A stretch of 26,258 bases of DNA. It comes from an uncultured Hungatella sp. (GTDB lineage: Bacteria > Bacillota > Clostridia > Lachnospirales > Lachnospiraceae). Position numbers and translations under genes: made by a program. Position 1 is the stretch's first letter. Each line of letters starts with the position of its first letter. The stretch spans positions 1 to 26,258 of the forward strand of contig CAJUEJ010000045.1 in NCBI GenBank assembly GCA_910585435.1. The letters run 5' to 3'. The notes below the pieces were generated by a model. The model searched no databases and had not been told where the DNA came from. It saw only the letters and a program-made list of their open reading frames with translations. Below are positions 20,504-26,258 of the stretch, piece after piece.

Positions 20504-21345
20504 TGAGTCAGAATAATACAGACAAAGCAGCGATGAGGAATGTAATTGCAACAATCAATGCGGTGGAGGGTTTCGACCCGGAACCGTTTGCGGTGGAATA
20601 TGCGGATTTGGAGAGCGGGGAGACTAGAAAACGTCTCCCGGTCATGATCCAGATGGCATGGTTCCGGTTAAAATACCCGGAAGGCAAGATTACGACAAAA
20701 GTGACAAACGGCAAAGACTGTTTTGTGGCAACGGCAAGGGTATATCCGAGTTACAAAGATGGTGGTGACTGTTATCTGGCAGAGGCAACCGCATCCCGCG
20801 GGTATCTGGCAGAGAAACCTTCCGTGTCGCCCCGTGAGTGGGCGCAGACAGCCGCTGTGGGGATTGCCCTCCGCAATGCCGGGTTTGGCTTACAGTTCGG
20901 TATGGCAGGGGAAGATTTTCCGGCAGTGGCTCCGGATGAACTGGGGATGCCGGAAGACGGTACCGGTGTACCGATAGAACATGCAGAAAGCGGTGCAGAA
21001 GGGCCAGTGCCACAGCCACAGCCGGCAGTACCACAGACACCAAAAAATATAATGGAAATGCCGGCTGGCCAGATGCAACAATCTGCGGTCCCGGGATCAG
21101 GGACACAGCAGAATGCCGTTTCGCAGAAACCGGTACAGCAGGAGCTGACCTATGAGGAACGGATTCAGAAGGCAATGAGTATGCCATGCCCGATTAAGAA
21201 ATATGCGGGTAAGACGTTAGGAGACCTGGTGGTAACGGATCCGAACGCATTAAACTGGATTGTAAATAAGTTCCATGATGACAAGGGGACGAATGAAGCA
21301 GCAAGGTTGATATGTGAATATGCGTTAGGCCAAGCAAGCGCCTAA
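20500..21345 (+). CDS. Annealase-like protein with C-terminal ExoX-C-type domain
   Basis: 281 residues from ATG 20500, nine bases behind AAGGAGG (20484-20490); ATG 20503 is a possible alternative. Residues 44 to 135 (KRLPVMIQMAWFRLKYPEGK, FVATARVYPSY, YLAEATASRG, REWAQTAAVGIALRNAGFG) match the pattern of phage and element proteins of Rad52/Sak-like type that bind and anneal single strands. A Pro/Gln/Ala-rich linker (about 165 to 215) connects to a C-terminal segment (about 225 to 278: CPIKKYAGKTLGDLVVTDPN, NALNWIVNKF) that looks like the ExoX-C / DUF3820-type small domain. A combination of annealase core and that tail is known in some phage proteins, but the whole assignment is by pattern only. 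It would pair with the YqaJ nuclease and SSB in strand annealing. Confidence 0.65.
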   Translation: MMSQNNTDKAAMRNVIATINAVEGFDPEPFAVEYADLESGETRKRLPVMIQMAWFRLKYPEGKITTKVTNGKDCFVATARVYPSYKDGGDCYLAEATASRGYLAEKPSVSPREWAQTAAVGIALRNAGFGLQFGMAGEDFPAVAPDELGMPEDGTGVPIEHAESGAEGPVPQPQPAVPQTPKNIMEMPAGQMQQSAVPGSGTQQNAVSQKPVQQELTYEERIQKAMSMPCPIKKYAGKTLGDLVVTDPNALNWIVNKFHDDKGTNEAARLICEYALGQASA

Positions 21346-21460
21346 GCTGAAAAAGGAATCTAAAGATTAAATACAGTTTCAGCTTAGAAAATGCAAATAC
21401 AAAAAATGCAGGGGATGGTGGAAGCACTGTCCCCTATACTCAAATGTAGGAAAATGCAGG
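21343..21460 (+). promoter_or_regulatory. Leader before primase gene: stem over stop codon and AAAATGCA repeats
   Basis: CTAAGCTGAAA (21343-21353, overlapping the stop of the upstream gene) pairs perfectly with TTTCAGCTTAG (about 21377-21387). AGGGGA/TCCCCT (21410-21415 with 21430-21435) form a second stem. AAAATGCA occurs three times (21388, 21403, 21451), the last one against the ribosome site AAGGAGG. A role is unknown; the repeats could be protein-binding sites. Confidence 0.4.
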
Positions 21461-21473
21461 AAGGAGGACTAGG

Positions 21474-22535
21474 ATGGAGATGTTTCACATATGGGATGTG
21501 GTATCCGTACTGAACCTGCCGCCGGCACCATCCGGACGGAGTTCTTATTACATCCCCTGTCCATGCTGTGATTCCAGGCCGAGGGATAAGCACCTGAATA
21601 TCAATCTGAGAAAAGAAGTATTCCGGTGTCCGAAATGCGGAGTGTCCGGAGGAATCTTCGATTTGTATTCGCTGTATACAGGCATCCCCAGGGAGGATGT
21701 AAGGGAAGCGATGGCAGAGCGGTTGGGAATTTCCGAACAGTCTTATCGTCCCCCAAAGAAAGTAGTGGTAAAAGAAGTGGAAGAATCGCCGGTGGCAGAC
21801 ATTGAAACCAGACATAAAACCTATACGGCACTACTGGGTAAACTTTCCCTGGCATCGGACCATACTGAAAACCTGCTGCAAAGAGGTCTGAAGGAAGATG
21901 AGATTCAGCAGTTAGGTTATAGGACAACCCCGGTTGTGGGAATGACAAAGATGGCAAAGGAGCTGGTGCAGGAAGGCTGTGAGTTATCCGGTGTGCCGGG
22001 ATTTTACCGGACGGAGGATGGCCAGTGGAAATTCACCGTCAACCAGCGGGGCATCCTGATTCCGGTCAGGGATGGCAAAGGACGGATTCAGGGGATGCAG
22101 ATACGGCGGGATGATGCGAAAAAACGAAAATTCCGCTGGGTATCCAGTGCAGAGTTGAAGAACGGATGTAAAGCAGAAGGCTGGACGCACCTTGCCGGGG
22201 CACCGGATGAAACCATGCTTTTGACAGAAGGACCGATGAAAGCGGATGTGATCCATGCACTGACAGGACTTTCGGTACTGGCAGTCCCCGGTGTGAACGC
22301 TCTGACACAATTAGAAATCACACTGAAGCAGTTAAGGGAACAGGGCTTACAGAAAATCATGACGGCATTTGACATGGATATGGCGACCAATCCCCATGTG
22401 CAGAAAGGATACCGGCAGCTTTTGCTGCTGCTTGATGGGATGGGATTTCAGTTTGGCACGTATCTCTGGGATGGCAGTTACAAGGGGCTGGATGATTATG
22501 TTTGGGAGTTCTGCCTGAAACGTAGCCGACCATAG
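21474..22535 (+). CDS. CHC2 zinc finger and TOPRIM primase-like protein
   Basis: 353 residues from ATG 21474, six bases behind AAGGAGG. The N-terminal zinc-finger carries CPCC (29-32) and CPKCG (52-56) flanking RKEVFR, like the CHC2 finger of DnaG that reads template DNA. The C-terminal part has a TOPRIM-like signature: MLLTEGPMKADVIHAL (acidic Glu), VLAVPGVNAL, and KIMTAFDMDMATNP with a DxD pair, as in DUF3854-type proteins. It lacks the full DnaG catalytic middle domain. It could prime the single strand after transfer or support element replication. It closes the module before the ParM leader and is followed by a terminator. Confidence 0.85.
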   Translation: MEMFHIWDVVSVLNLPPAPSGRSSYYIPCPCCDSRPRDKHLNINLRKEVFRCPKCGVSGGIFDLYSLYTGIPREDVREAMAERLGISEQSYRPPKKVVVKEVEESPVADIETRHKTYTALLGKLSLASDHTENLLQRGLKEDEIQQLGYRTTPVVGMTKMAKELVQEGCELSGVPGFYRTEDGQWKFTVNQRGILIPVRDGKGRIQGMQIRRDDAKKRKFRWVSSAELKNGCKAEGWTHLAGAPDETMLLTEGPMKADVIHALTGLSVLAVPGVNALTQLEITLKQLREQGLQKIMTAFDMDMATNPHVQKGYRQLLLLLDGMGFQFGTYLWDGSYKGLDDYVWEFCLKRSRP

Positions 22536-22544
22536 TGTGAATAT

Positions 22545-22578
22545 AAGGGTAAGGTCATGGACTGGCTTTGCCCTTTTT
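22545..22578 (+). terminator. Intrinsic terminator after primase-like gene
   Basis: AAGGGTAAGG (22545-22554) pairs with CTTTGCCCTT (22566-22575), with G-U pairs, around an 11-base loop, followed by T residues (22574-22578). Confidence 0.65.
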
Positions 22579-22612
22579 CTGTGGGTATTTTTCTGTGGAA
22601 TGAGCATTTGCG

Positions 22613-22641
22613 TTGTAAATGCGTATTGCGGAACGTGTAAT
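22613..22641 (+). promoter_or_regulatory. Possible promoter of the parM operon
   Basis: TTGTAA (22613-22618), a 17-base spacer and TGTAAT (22636-22641). It lies between the terminator at 22545 and leader copy 3, where a promoter is expected. The hexamers are only fair matches. Confidence 0.35.
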
Positions 22642-22692
22642 GATTATAAAGTAAGCAGAAGAAATCAATAGATTTTTTCGGAATGGAGGAAA

Positions 22693-22784
22693 GAGTGAAA
22701 AATAAATTTTTCACTCGGCAAGTTTGCGTCTGCGCTGCGACACAAACATTGCATTATGCGCAAAAGGCAGCGCAGAAAAGAGGG
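22693..22784 (+). promoter_or_regulatory. Leader RNA copy 3 (three-hairpin leader type), before parM
   Basis: GAGTGAAAAA/TTTTTCACTC (22693-22702 with 22707-22716); GTTTGCGTC/GACACAAAC, one mismatch (22722-22730 with 22739-22747); TGCGC/GCGCA (22757-22761 with 22770-22774). The eight-base loop TGCGCTGC (22731-22738) is exactly complementary to GCAGCGCA (22767-22774), three bases before the ribosome site AAGAGGG. This permits a loop contact that competes with the last hairpin. Confidence 0.65.
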
Positions 22785-22789
22785 AAATT

Positions 22790-23710
22790 ATGTTATTAGG
22801 AATTGATCATGGAAATTATGCAGTGAAAACACCAGAGTTTGATTTTGTATCCGGTCTGGCAGAGCATACGGTCAGGCCGCCGATGACAGAGGAAATATTG
22901 GAGTATCAGGGGAAATACTGGACACTGAGTGGAAAACGGCTGAGTTATATGCGTGATAAGACAAAGGATGACCGCTTTTTCCTTTTATCCCTTTTTGCAA
23001 TCGCAAAAGAACTGGAGAGCAGAGGGAAATACATGCCAATGGAAAAAATCCAGCTTGCGGTGGGGCTTCCACCGGAACATTATGGTCTGTTACGGGAGCA
23101 TTTTGGCAATTATTTCAAAAACAGGGGACTGGTGGAGTTTGTGTATAGGGGAAAGCCATACCGTATTTTTATTGACCAGGTCATGGTGTTCCCACAGGCC
23201 TATGCGGCAGTCATTCCGAAAAGTAGCCTGATTGTAAAGACGGTGCGGGTGTTTGTGATTGATATTGGGGGCTATACCACGGATGTACTGCTTTTGCGTA
23301 ACGGCAAGCCGGACCTGCAGTTCTGCCGTAGTCTGGAGACGGGCATTATTACCATGAATAATGAGATTGTGCGTAAAGTGGGTGCCCTGCATGATATGCG
23401 GATTGAGGAGGAACATATCAGTGCTGTTTTGGGAGGGCAGGAGATTGTCCTGCCGGAAGACATCAAGATCACCATAAAGGAGGAGGCAGAACGACATGCC
23501 AAAGAGATTTTAGACCAGCTCCGGGAACTGCAGGTGGATTTGCGGGCAAATCCGGCAATCTTTATCGGTGGCGGCAGTATGCTTTTGAAATCTTATCTTC
23601 AGCAGTCTCCACTGGTCATTCAGGCGGATTTTATTGAGGACTGCCATGCCAATGCTATTGGCTATGAAATGCTGGCACAGAGCCAGATGAACCGGAAAAC
23701 GAAGCAGTAA
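22790..23710 (+). CDS. parM: ParM/StbA-like actin-type ATPase
   Basis: 306 residues from ATG 22790, behind AAAGAGGG. Actin-fold motifs are visible: the phosphate-1 strand MLLGIDHGNYAVKT (1-14), the phosphate-2 VIDIGGYTTDVLLL near residues 156-169, and the adenosine motif FIGGGSMLLK near residues 258-267. The middle (AVGLPPEHYGLL) also fits the ParM/Alp family. ParM-type filaments push copies of a replicon apart. On an element of this kind the protein would stabilise the excised circle or a plasmid-like phase. The small gene at 23722 is its likely adaptor. No obvious centromere of direct repeats is seen upstream, where leader copy 3 lies instead. Confidence 0.9.
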   Translation: MLLGIDHGNYAVKTPEFDFVSGLAEHTVRPPMTEEILEYQGKYWTLSGKRLSYMRDKTKDDRFFLLSLFAIAKELESRGKYMPMEKIQLAVGLPPEHYGLLREHFGNYFKNRGLVEFVYRGKPYRIFIDQVMVFPQAYAAVIPKSSLIVKTVRVFVIDIGGYTTDVLLLRNGKPDLQFCRSLETGIITMNNEIVRKVGALHDMRIEEEHISAVLGGQEIVLPEDIKITIKEEAERHAKEILDQLRELQVDLRANPAIFIGGGSMLLKSYLQQSPLVIQADFIEDCHANAIGYEMLAQSQMNRKTKQ

Positions 23711-23721
23711 GGGGAGGGAGA

Positions 23722-24162
23722 GTGTTGAAGAAAGACGGAAAATACCGGTTCAGCCTGCAGTTTTCTGATGATACGGCAGAGGGCAGGAAGGCCGGAGAAC
23801 TGCTGGAAGGTTATGGAAACCGGAAAAGCATGATAATTGTAGCAGCATTAAATGAATACATAGATGCCCATCCGGAACTGAATGAGGGAAATTGCAGCAT
23901 ACGGGTTTCCGTAACTCCGCTGGCATCACTGGATGAGCTGGAACGGATGGTGCGGAGGGTGGTTGAGGAAAGAATCAATGGGAGACAGTTTCAGTCCGCC
24001 CCTTCTTTAAATAATTCGTCAAGTATAGAAATGGCTGCAGTGGGAAATCCGGCAGAGCAAACTACATCATTTGATGAACAGGACGGAAAAGAAGAACCGG
24101 TTTTGAAAGAATTAGAAACGGATGTGTCCCAAATGCTGGACAATCTGGATTTTTTTCAATAA
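23722..24162 (+). CDS. ParR-like ribbon-helix-helix partner of ParM
   Basis: 146 residues from GTG 23722; a TTG at 23725 is three bases further from GGAGGG (23713-23718) and is a possible alternative. Residues 1 to 50 (KYRFSLQFSDDTAEG, RKSMIIVAALNEYIDAHPE) have the strand-helix-helix pattern of ribbon-helix-helix proteins such as ParR. A short helical segment with LDELERMVRRVVEERING follows, then an acidic and Ser-rich tail. The gene lies 11 bases behind parM, the usual place for the adaptor. It would bind repeats near the operon and link the DNA to ParM filaments. The DNA site has not been found here. Confidence 0.75.
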   Translation: MLKKDGKYRFSLQFSDDTAEGRKAGELLEGYGNRKSMIIVAALNEYIDAHPELNEGNCSIRVSVTPLASLDELERMVRRVVEERINGRQFQSAPSLNNSSSIEMAAVGNPAEQTTSFDEQDGKEEPVLKELETDVSQMLDNLDFFQ

Positions 24163-24326
24163 ATAGTAAGTGAAATATTCATATGCATAATGGGATTTTT
24201 AGGATTTTAATGAAATATAGTGAAAAAAATATGGAAAATACCATTTATAGTACGGGTAACGGAATCCTGCTTTCTTCTGATTTAATATAAGTTTAGGTAA
24301 AATAGAAAAGAAGGAGAGGATAAACA
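24163..24326. other. AT-rich gap between parR-like and XRE genes
   Basis: 164 bases, rich in A+T. An ATGG-n6-CCAT dyad (about 24231-24244) and several TATA-like stretches are present, but no promoter with both boxes at good spacing. The XRE gene likely has its own promoter here; I cannot place it. Confidence 0.35.
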
Positions 24327-24662
24327 GTGGATTACGTTATTTTAGGAAAAAATGTTAGAAAGTTTCGGCAGATGAAAGGAATGCGGCAGGCAGACCTGGC
24401 AGAACAGTGCGGCTGCTGTGACAGCCATATCGGTCAGATTGAAAATGCCCGCGGTGTTCCCAGTCTGGATACGTTAGTGAAAATCTCCGGTGCACTGGGG
24501 GTAACGGTTGACCAGCTACTCAAGGAGAATTATGTAAATCCGGAAATGGTATACCTGAAAGAAATTTCCGAACGGATTGCAACATATTCCGCACGCCAGA
24601 GAATCATGGCCTGTGAGAGCCTGTTGAATTATCTGGATTCTCTGGAAAAATTTAACCAGTAG
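24327..24662 (+). CDS. XRE-family helix-turn-helix regulator
   Basis: 111 residues from GTG 24327, behind AAGGAGAGG. The N-terminal 65 residues are a typical lambda-repressor-like HTH: LGKNVRKFRQMKGMRQADLA, then CDSHIGQIENARGVPSLDTL and ISGALGVTVDQLL, with SHIGQIENAR as the recognition segment. A helical C-terminal part (ERIATYSARQRIMACESLL) probably dimerises. No peptidase domain is present, so it is not a LexA-type switch. It sits between the partition genes and the sigma/xis tail, the usual place for an element's master regulator. It may control the sigma-like gene, the xis/int promoter or promoters A and B. A GC-rich hairpin (24699-24721) follows the gene. Confidence 0.9.
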   Translation: MDYVILGKNVRKFRQMKGMRQADLAEQCGCCDSHIGQIENARGVPSLDTLVKISGALGVTVDQLLKENYVNPEMVYLKEISERIATYSARQRIMACESLLNYLDSLEKFNQ

Positions 24663-24698
24663 GGATAAGGGACTGGAAAGTATCTTTTGCAGACAAAT

Positions 24699-24721
24699 CC
24701 GGATGGCATTCCGCCATCCGG
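24699..24721 (+). terminator. Hairpin behind XRE gene
   Basis: CCGGATGGC (24699-24707) pairs perfectly with GCCATCCGG (24713-24721) around a five-base loop. There is no good T-run behind it, so termination may be weak. A CAGTG/CACTG stem follows at 24741-24759. Confidence 0.5.
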
Positions 24722-24776
24722 TCTAATATTGTTTTAGGGTCAGTGAATCATACGCACTGGTTTATTATGCGTTGTT

Positions 24777-24819
24777 AAGCGGCTGTGCTATACGGAATCG
24801 TATAGTATGGTCGTTTTTT
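24777..24819 (+). terminator. Intrinsic terminator before the sigma-like gene
   Basis: An 18-position stem, with several G-U pairs, joins 24777-24794 (AAGCGGCTGTGCTATACG) to 24799-24816 around GAAT, followed by a run of T residues to 24819. An AAAGGAGG motif (24829-24836) lies just behind it without a good reading frame. Confidence 0.7.
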
Positions 24820-24890
24820 GTTTGCAGCAAAGGAGGTGGTTTTCCCAGACTGAAAATCATACAAAAAAATGTAACAGACGGATACAACAT

Positions 24891-24940
24891 GAAACAGACA
24901 TGCCATCACGGTATGTCTGTTTCTGCCTGATGGCATGTCT
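24891..24940 (+). promoter_or_regulatory. Two mutually exclusive hairpins before the sigma-like gene
   Basis: Hairpin 1: GAAACAGACATGCC (24891-24904) with GGTATGTCTGTTTC (24910-24923), 14 positions with one G-U. Hairpin 2: AGACATGCCATCA (24896-24908) with TGATGGCATGTCT (24928-24940), 13 perfect pairs. Both use 24896-24904, so only one can form. AAAAGGAGG and the start of the sigma-like gene (24962) follow. A 13-codon frame (24889-24930) runs through both but lacks a ribosome site. Confidence 0.65.
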
Positions 24941-24961
24941 TCAAAAAAGGAGGCATGACGG

Positions 24962-25384
24962 ATGAACCATCAGGAAAAATCCGAAAGAGATGAATTAAGA
25001 GCCAGATTTACGGGCTGGCTGGAAGTGACTTTGTACCGTGCGAAGCTGAATTATGTAAAAAGGCGGGAAAGGGAAAAGAGTATTGTCTATGTAGATGCAT
25101 TCCCAGAAGAGTTGTGGGTATCTGAAAATCCGGAAAGGAACTGGATACAGGGGATAACAGAGCCGGGAGCATTCCAGTTTGAAGAGGAACGGCTGGAAAA
25201 AGCATTTCATACACTATCCGAGCAAAGGCGGAAAATACTGGCTCTGCTTTTTGTGGAAGAAAGGACTCCGAAGGAGATTGCCGGTCAGATGGGGTGTTCC
25301 CTACAGCATGTGTATAAACAGCGTTCCCAGGCATTGAAACAATTAAGACAGATGTTAGAGAAGGGTGGTGGGGAGAATGAGTAA
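24962..25384 (+). CDS. Sigma-70-like regulator of Tn916 Orf7 type
   Basis: 140 residues from ATG 24962, behind AAAAGGAGG. The N-terminal part is basic and helical (RAKLNYVKRREREKS). The C-terminal half matches sigma region 4: KAFHTLSEQRRKILALLF, then EERTPKEIAGQMGCSLQHVY, with a basic recognition helix and KQRSQALKQLRQML. The ECF-like and Tn916-Orf7-type proteins of ICEs have this size and layout. In those elements the gene helps turn on excision and transfer. It overlaps the Orf8-like gene at 25377 by eight bases and is preceded by the two-hairpin switch at 24891, which suggests attenuation control. No DNA-binding target is visible. Confidence 0.85.
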   Translation: MNHQEKSERDELRARFTGWLEVTLYRAKLNYVKRREREKSIVYVDAFPEELWVSENPERNWIQGITEPGAFQFEEERLEKAFHTLSEQRRKILALLFVEERTPKEIAGQMGCSLQHVYKQRSQALKQLRQMLEKGGGENE

Positions 25385-25569
25385 GGAAGACTTTCGTTCC
25401 ATTCTGACAGGGGCAGTGTCCGGGAACCATTGAGGATTTGGAGAAGATACTGGAACTTTATATGCCGCTGATTGAAAAGAACAGTTATCTCAATGGGAAT
25501 CTGGATGAAGATTTGAAACAGTACCTGATGATACATATCGCATTACAGATCGGGAAATTTCCATTGTGA
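25377..25569 (+). pseudogene. Tn916 Orf8-like helix-turn-helix gene, frameshifted
   Basis: Starts ATG 25377, overlapping the sigma-like gene by eight bases. The first frame reads MSKEDFRSILTGAVSGNH and then stops at 25431. Shifting by one base, the frame from 25432 gives EDLEKILELYMPLIEKN, NLDEDLKQYLMIHIALQIGK and FPL, the usual rest of the Orf8-like HTH family. The shift lies around 25420-25433. The intact family member is about 60 to 70 residues and accompanies Orf7 in Tn916-type elements. Either the gene is broken in this copy, the shift is a sequencing error, or it is programmed; there is no slippery run, so the first two are more likely. Confidence 0.75.
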
Positions 25570-25948
25570 TATTGGTTGGGAGAAACCTGACTCTTCAGGA
25601 CGGTGTAATTATTTTGTATAAATTTTTTATGCTGGGGTTGAAAATACCGGGAAGTAGATTGTCTTTGTTTGTATAGGCATCCCTGTGCCATGAACCTTGA
25701 CAACCAAACAGCCTCAACTGATACGTTACCCTGACACCGAGCGGCTATCCGTCTGTCCGGCAGGCAGAACCAGGAGCACTGATATGGAAGCGGCACTTCC
25801 ATAACGCAGAGACATGCCAGGGGGATAATGATACTTCTGTAAAACGCAGTCCGGCCGCAGTGAAGGCGGGGAGATGAGATTTCTATGGACCTGTTCGCCG
25901 CAGGCATCAGGAAGGGGCAGAATTTTTGAAGTAGAAAGGAAAAATATT
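25570..25948. other. 379-base non-coding stretch before xis
   Basis: No gene is supported. Seen: GGCA/TGCC (25678-25681 with 25688-25691), ATGGAAG/CTTCCAT (25783-25789 with 25795-25801) hairpins, a TTGACA (25697-25702) with a poor GATACG 17 bases on, and many short GC-rich stems between 25720 and 25900. The first 60 bases are AT-rich. It may hold the xis/int promoter, Xis-binding sites or a structured RNA. No attachment site can be identified without the integrase end. Confidence 0.5.
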
Positions 25949-26152
25949 ATGGAGAAAAAGAAAGAAGTTCCGATATGGGAGAAGGCATGTATGACTATTG
26001 AAGAGGCAGCAGCTTATAGCAGTATTGGAATGAACAAGATAGATGAACTGGCAAAGACACCAAATTGTCCGTTTGTTATCTATATTGGCAGGAAGAAACT
26101 AATTAAGAGAAAGGAATTTGAGAAGTTTATTTCTGATAATATAGAAATTTAG
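25949..26152 (+). CDS. xis: Excisionase, Tn916 Xis-like
   Basis: 67 residues from ATG 25949, eight bases behind AAAGGA (25935-25940), exactly the length of Tn916 Xis. The sequence KACMTIEEAAAYSSIGMNKI, then ELAKTPNCPFVIYIGRKK and IKRKEFEKFI, is a MerR-like winged HTH with the GRKKLIKR wing. Xis binds near the element ends and steers the tyrosine integrase towards excision. The order sigma-like, Orf8-like, xis matches Tn916 and Tn1549, so the integrase gene should follow outside the window. Confidence 0.92.
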   Translation: MEKKKEVPIWEKACMTIEEAAAYSSIGMNKIDELAKTPNCPFVIYIGRKKLIKRKEFEKFISDNIEI

Positions 26153-26155
26153 CGT

Positions 26156-26184
26156 TTTACTTTTGATCCTTTATATGGTACACT
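26156..26184 (+). promoter_or_regulatory. Promoter candidate for the downstream integrase gene
   Basis: TTTACT (26156-26161), a 17-base spacer and TACACT (26179-26184) preceded by TGG (extended -10), just behind the xis stop. The remaining 74 bases hold no start codon that I can support. Confidence 0.5.
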
Positions 26185-26258
26185 CTAAGGTGGTGTTAAG
26201 GCTCTTTTTAGGCAATTGCGAAACAAGTTCAAAATCTTGATTCCAATAGGGCAAAGGC

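Noticed and set aside
22545..22790. parC centromere with direct repeats before parM
   Set aside because: No series of direct repeats is present; the sequence is explained by a terminator, a possible promoter and leader copy 3.
24889..24930. 13-codon leader peptide before the sigma-like gene
   Set aside because: No convincing ribosome site; mentioned only as possible context for the two hairpins.
1..26258. CRISPR array, tRNA or rRNA genes
   Set aside because: No regular spacer-repeat series and no cloverleaf or rRNA-like sequence was seen on either strand.

Overview
The window is one strand-coherent block (every supported gene is on +) from a mobile element of a low-to-mid GC Firmicute. The family relationships, strong AGGAGG-type ribosome sites and protein style fit a gut Clostridium relative, most likely Lachnospiraceae; that assignment is inference. 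The right end has the order sigma-like gene, Orf8-like gene, non-coding stretch, 67-residue Xis, then a promoter pointing off the window. This is the regulatory and excision tail of Tn916/Tn1549-type integrative conjugative elements (ICEs), so the integrase is expected just beyond 26258.

Layout. 1-1755: four small genes of unknown function, two with membrane segments, probably the edge of the conjugation module. 1775-10977: a core block with promoter and leader RNA A, SSB, two unknown genes, a MoxR-like AAA+ ATPase with a 772-residue metallopeptidase/von Willebrand A partner, two hypothetical genes and a DNA methyltransferase. 11094-14782: an accessory island with an Rpn-type PD-(D/E)XK protein, a conserved 137-residue protein, a secreted NucA-like lipoprotein nuclease, an AT-rich gene with a HEPN-type motif resembling ApeA-like defence RNases, and a 75-residue fragment-like gene. 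14796-22535: a second copy of the promoter and leader (B), then a phage-like DNA-processing module: unknown protein, YqaJ nuclease, DUF7768-like protein, RecD2-like helicase, unknown helical protein, annealase-like protein with an ExoX-C-type tail, and a CHC2/TOPRIM primase-like protein. 22790-24162: an actin-type ParM with a small ribbon-helix-helix partner. 24327-26258: XRE regulator, sigma-like gene, frameshifted Orf8-like gene, xis and the int promoter.

How it may work together (inference). SSB, YqaJ nuclease, annealase, RecD2 helicase and primase form a single-strand DNA processing and replication set suited to an excised, conjugating circle. ParM and its partner would stabilise that circle. 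The methyltransferase may protect incoming DNA. The AAA+/VWA pair may remodel or unfold a protein complex.

The most unusual content is in the RNA. Most genes or gene pairs of the core are preceded by hairpins. Three leaders (before the 55-residue gene, the DUF7768-like gene and parM) share the same three-hairpin layout. Two promoter-leader-terminator cassettes, 13 kb apart, are clearly related. The sigma-like gene is preceded by two mutually exclusive long hairpins. Many intrinsic terminators lie inside a single-direction gene array, which suggests extensive attenuation or antitermination.
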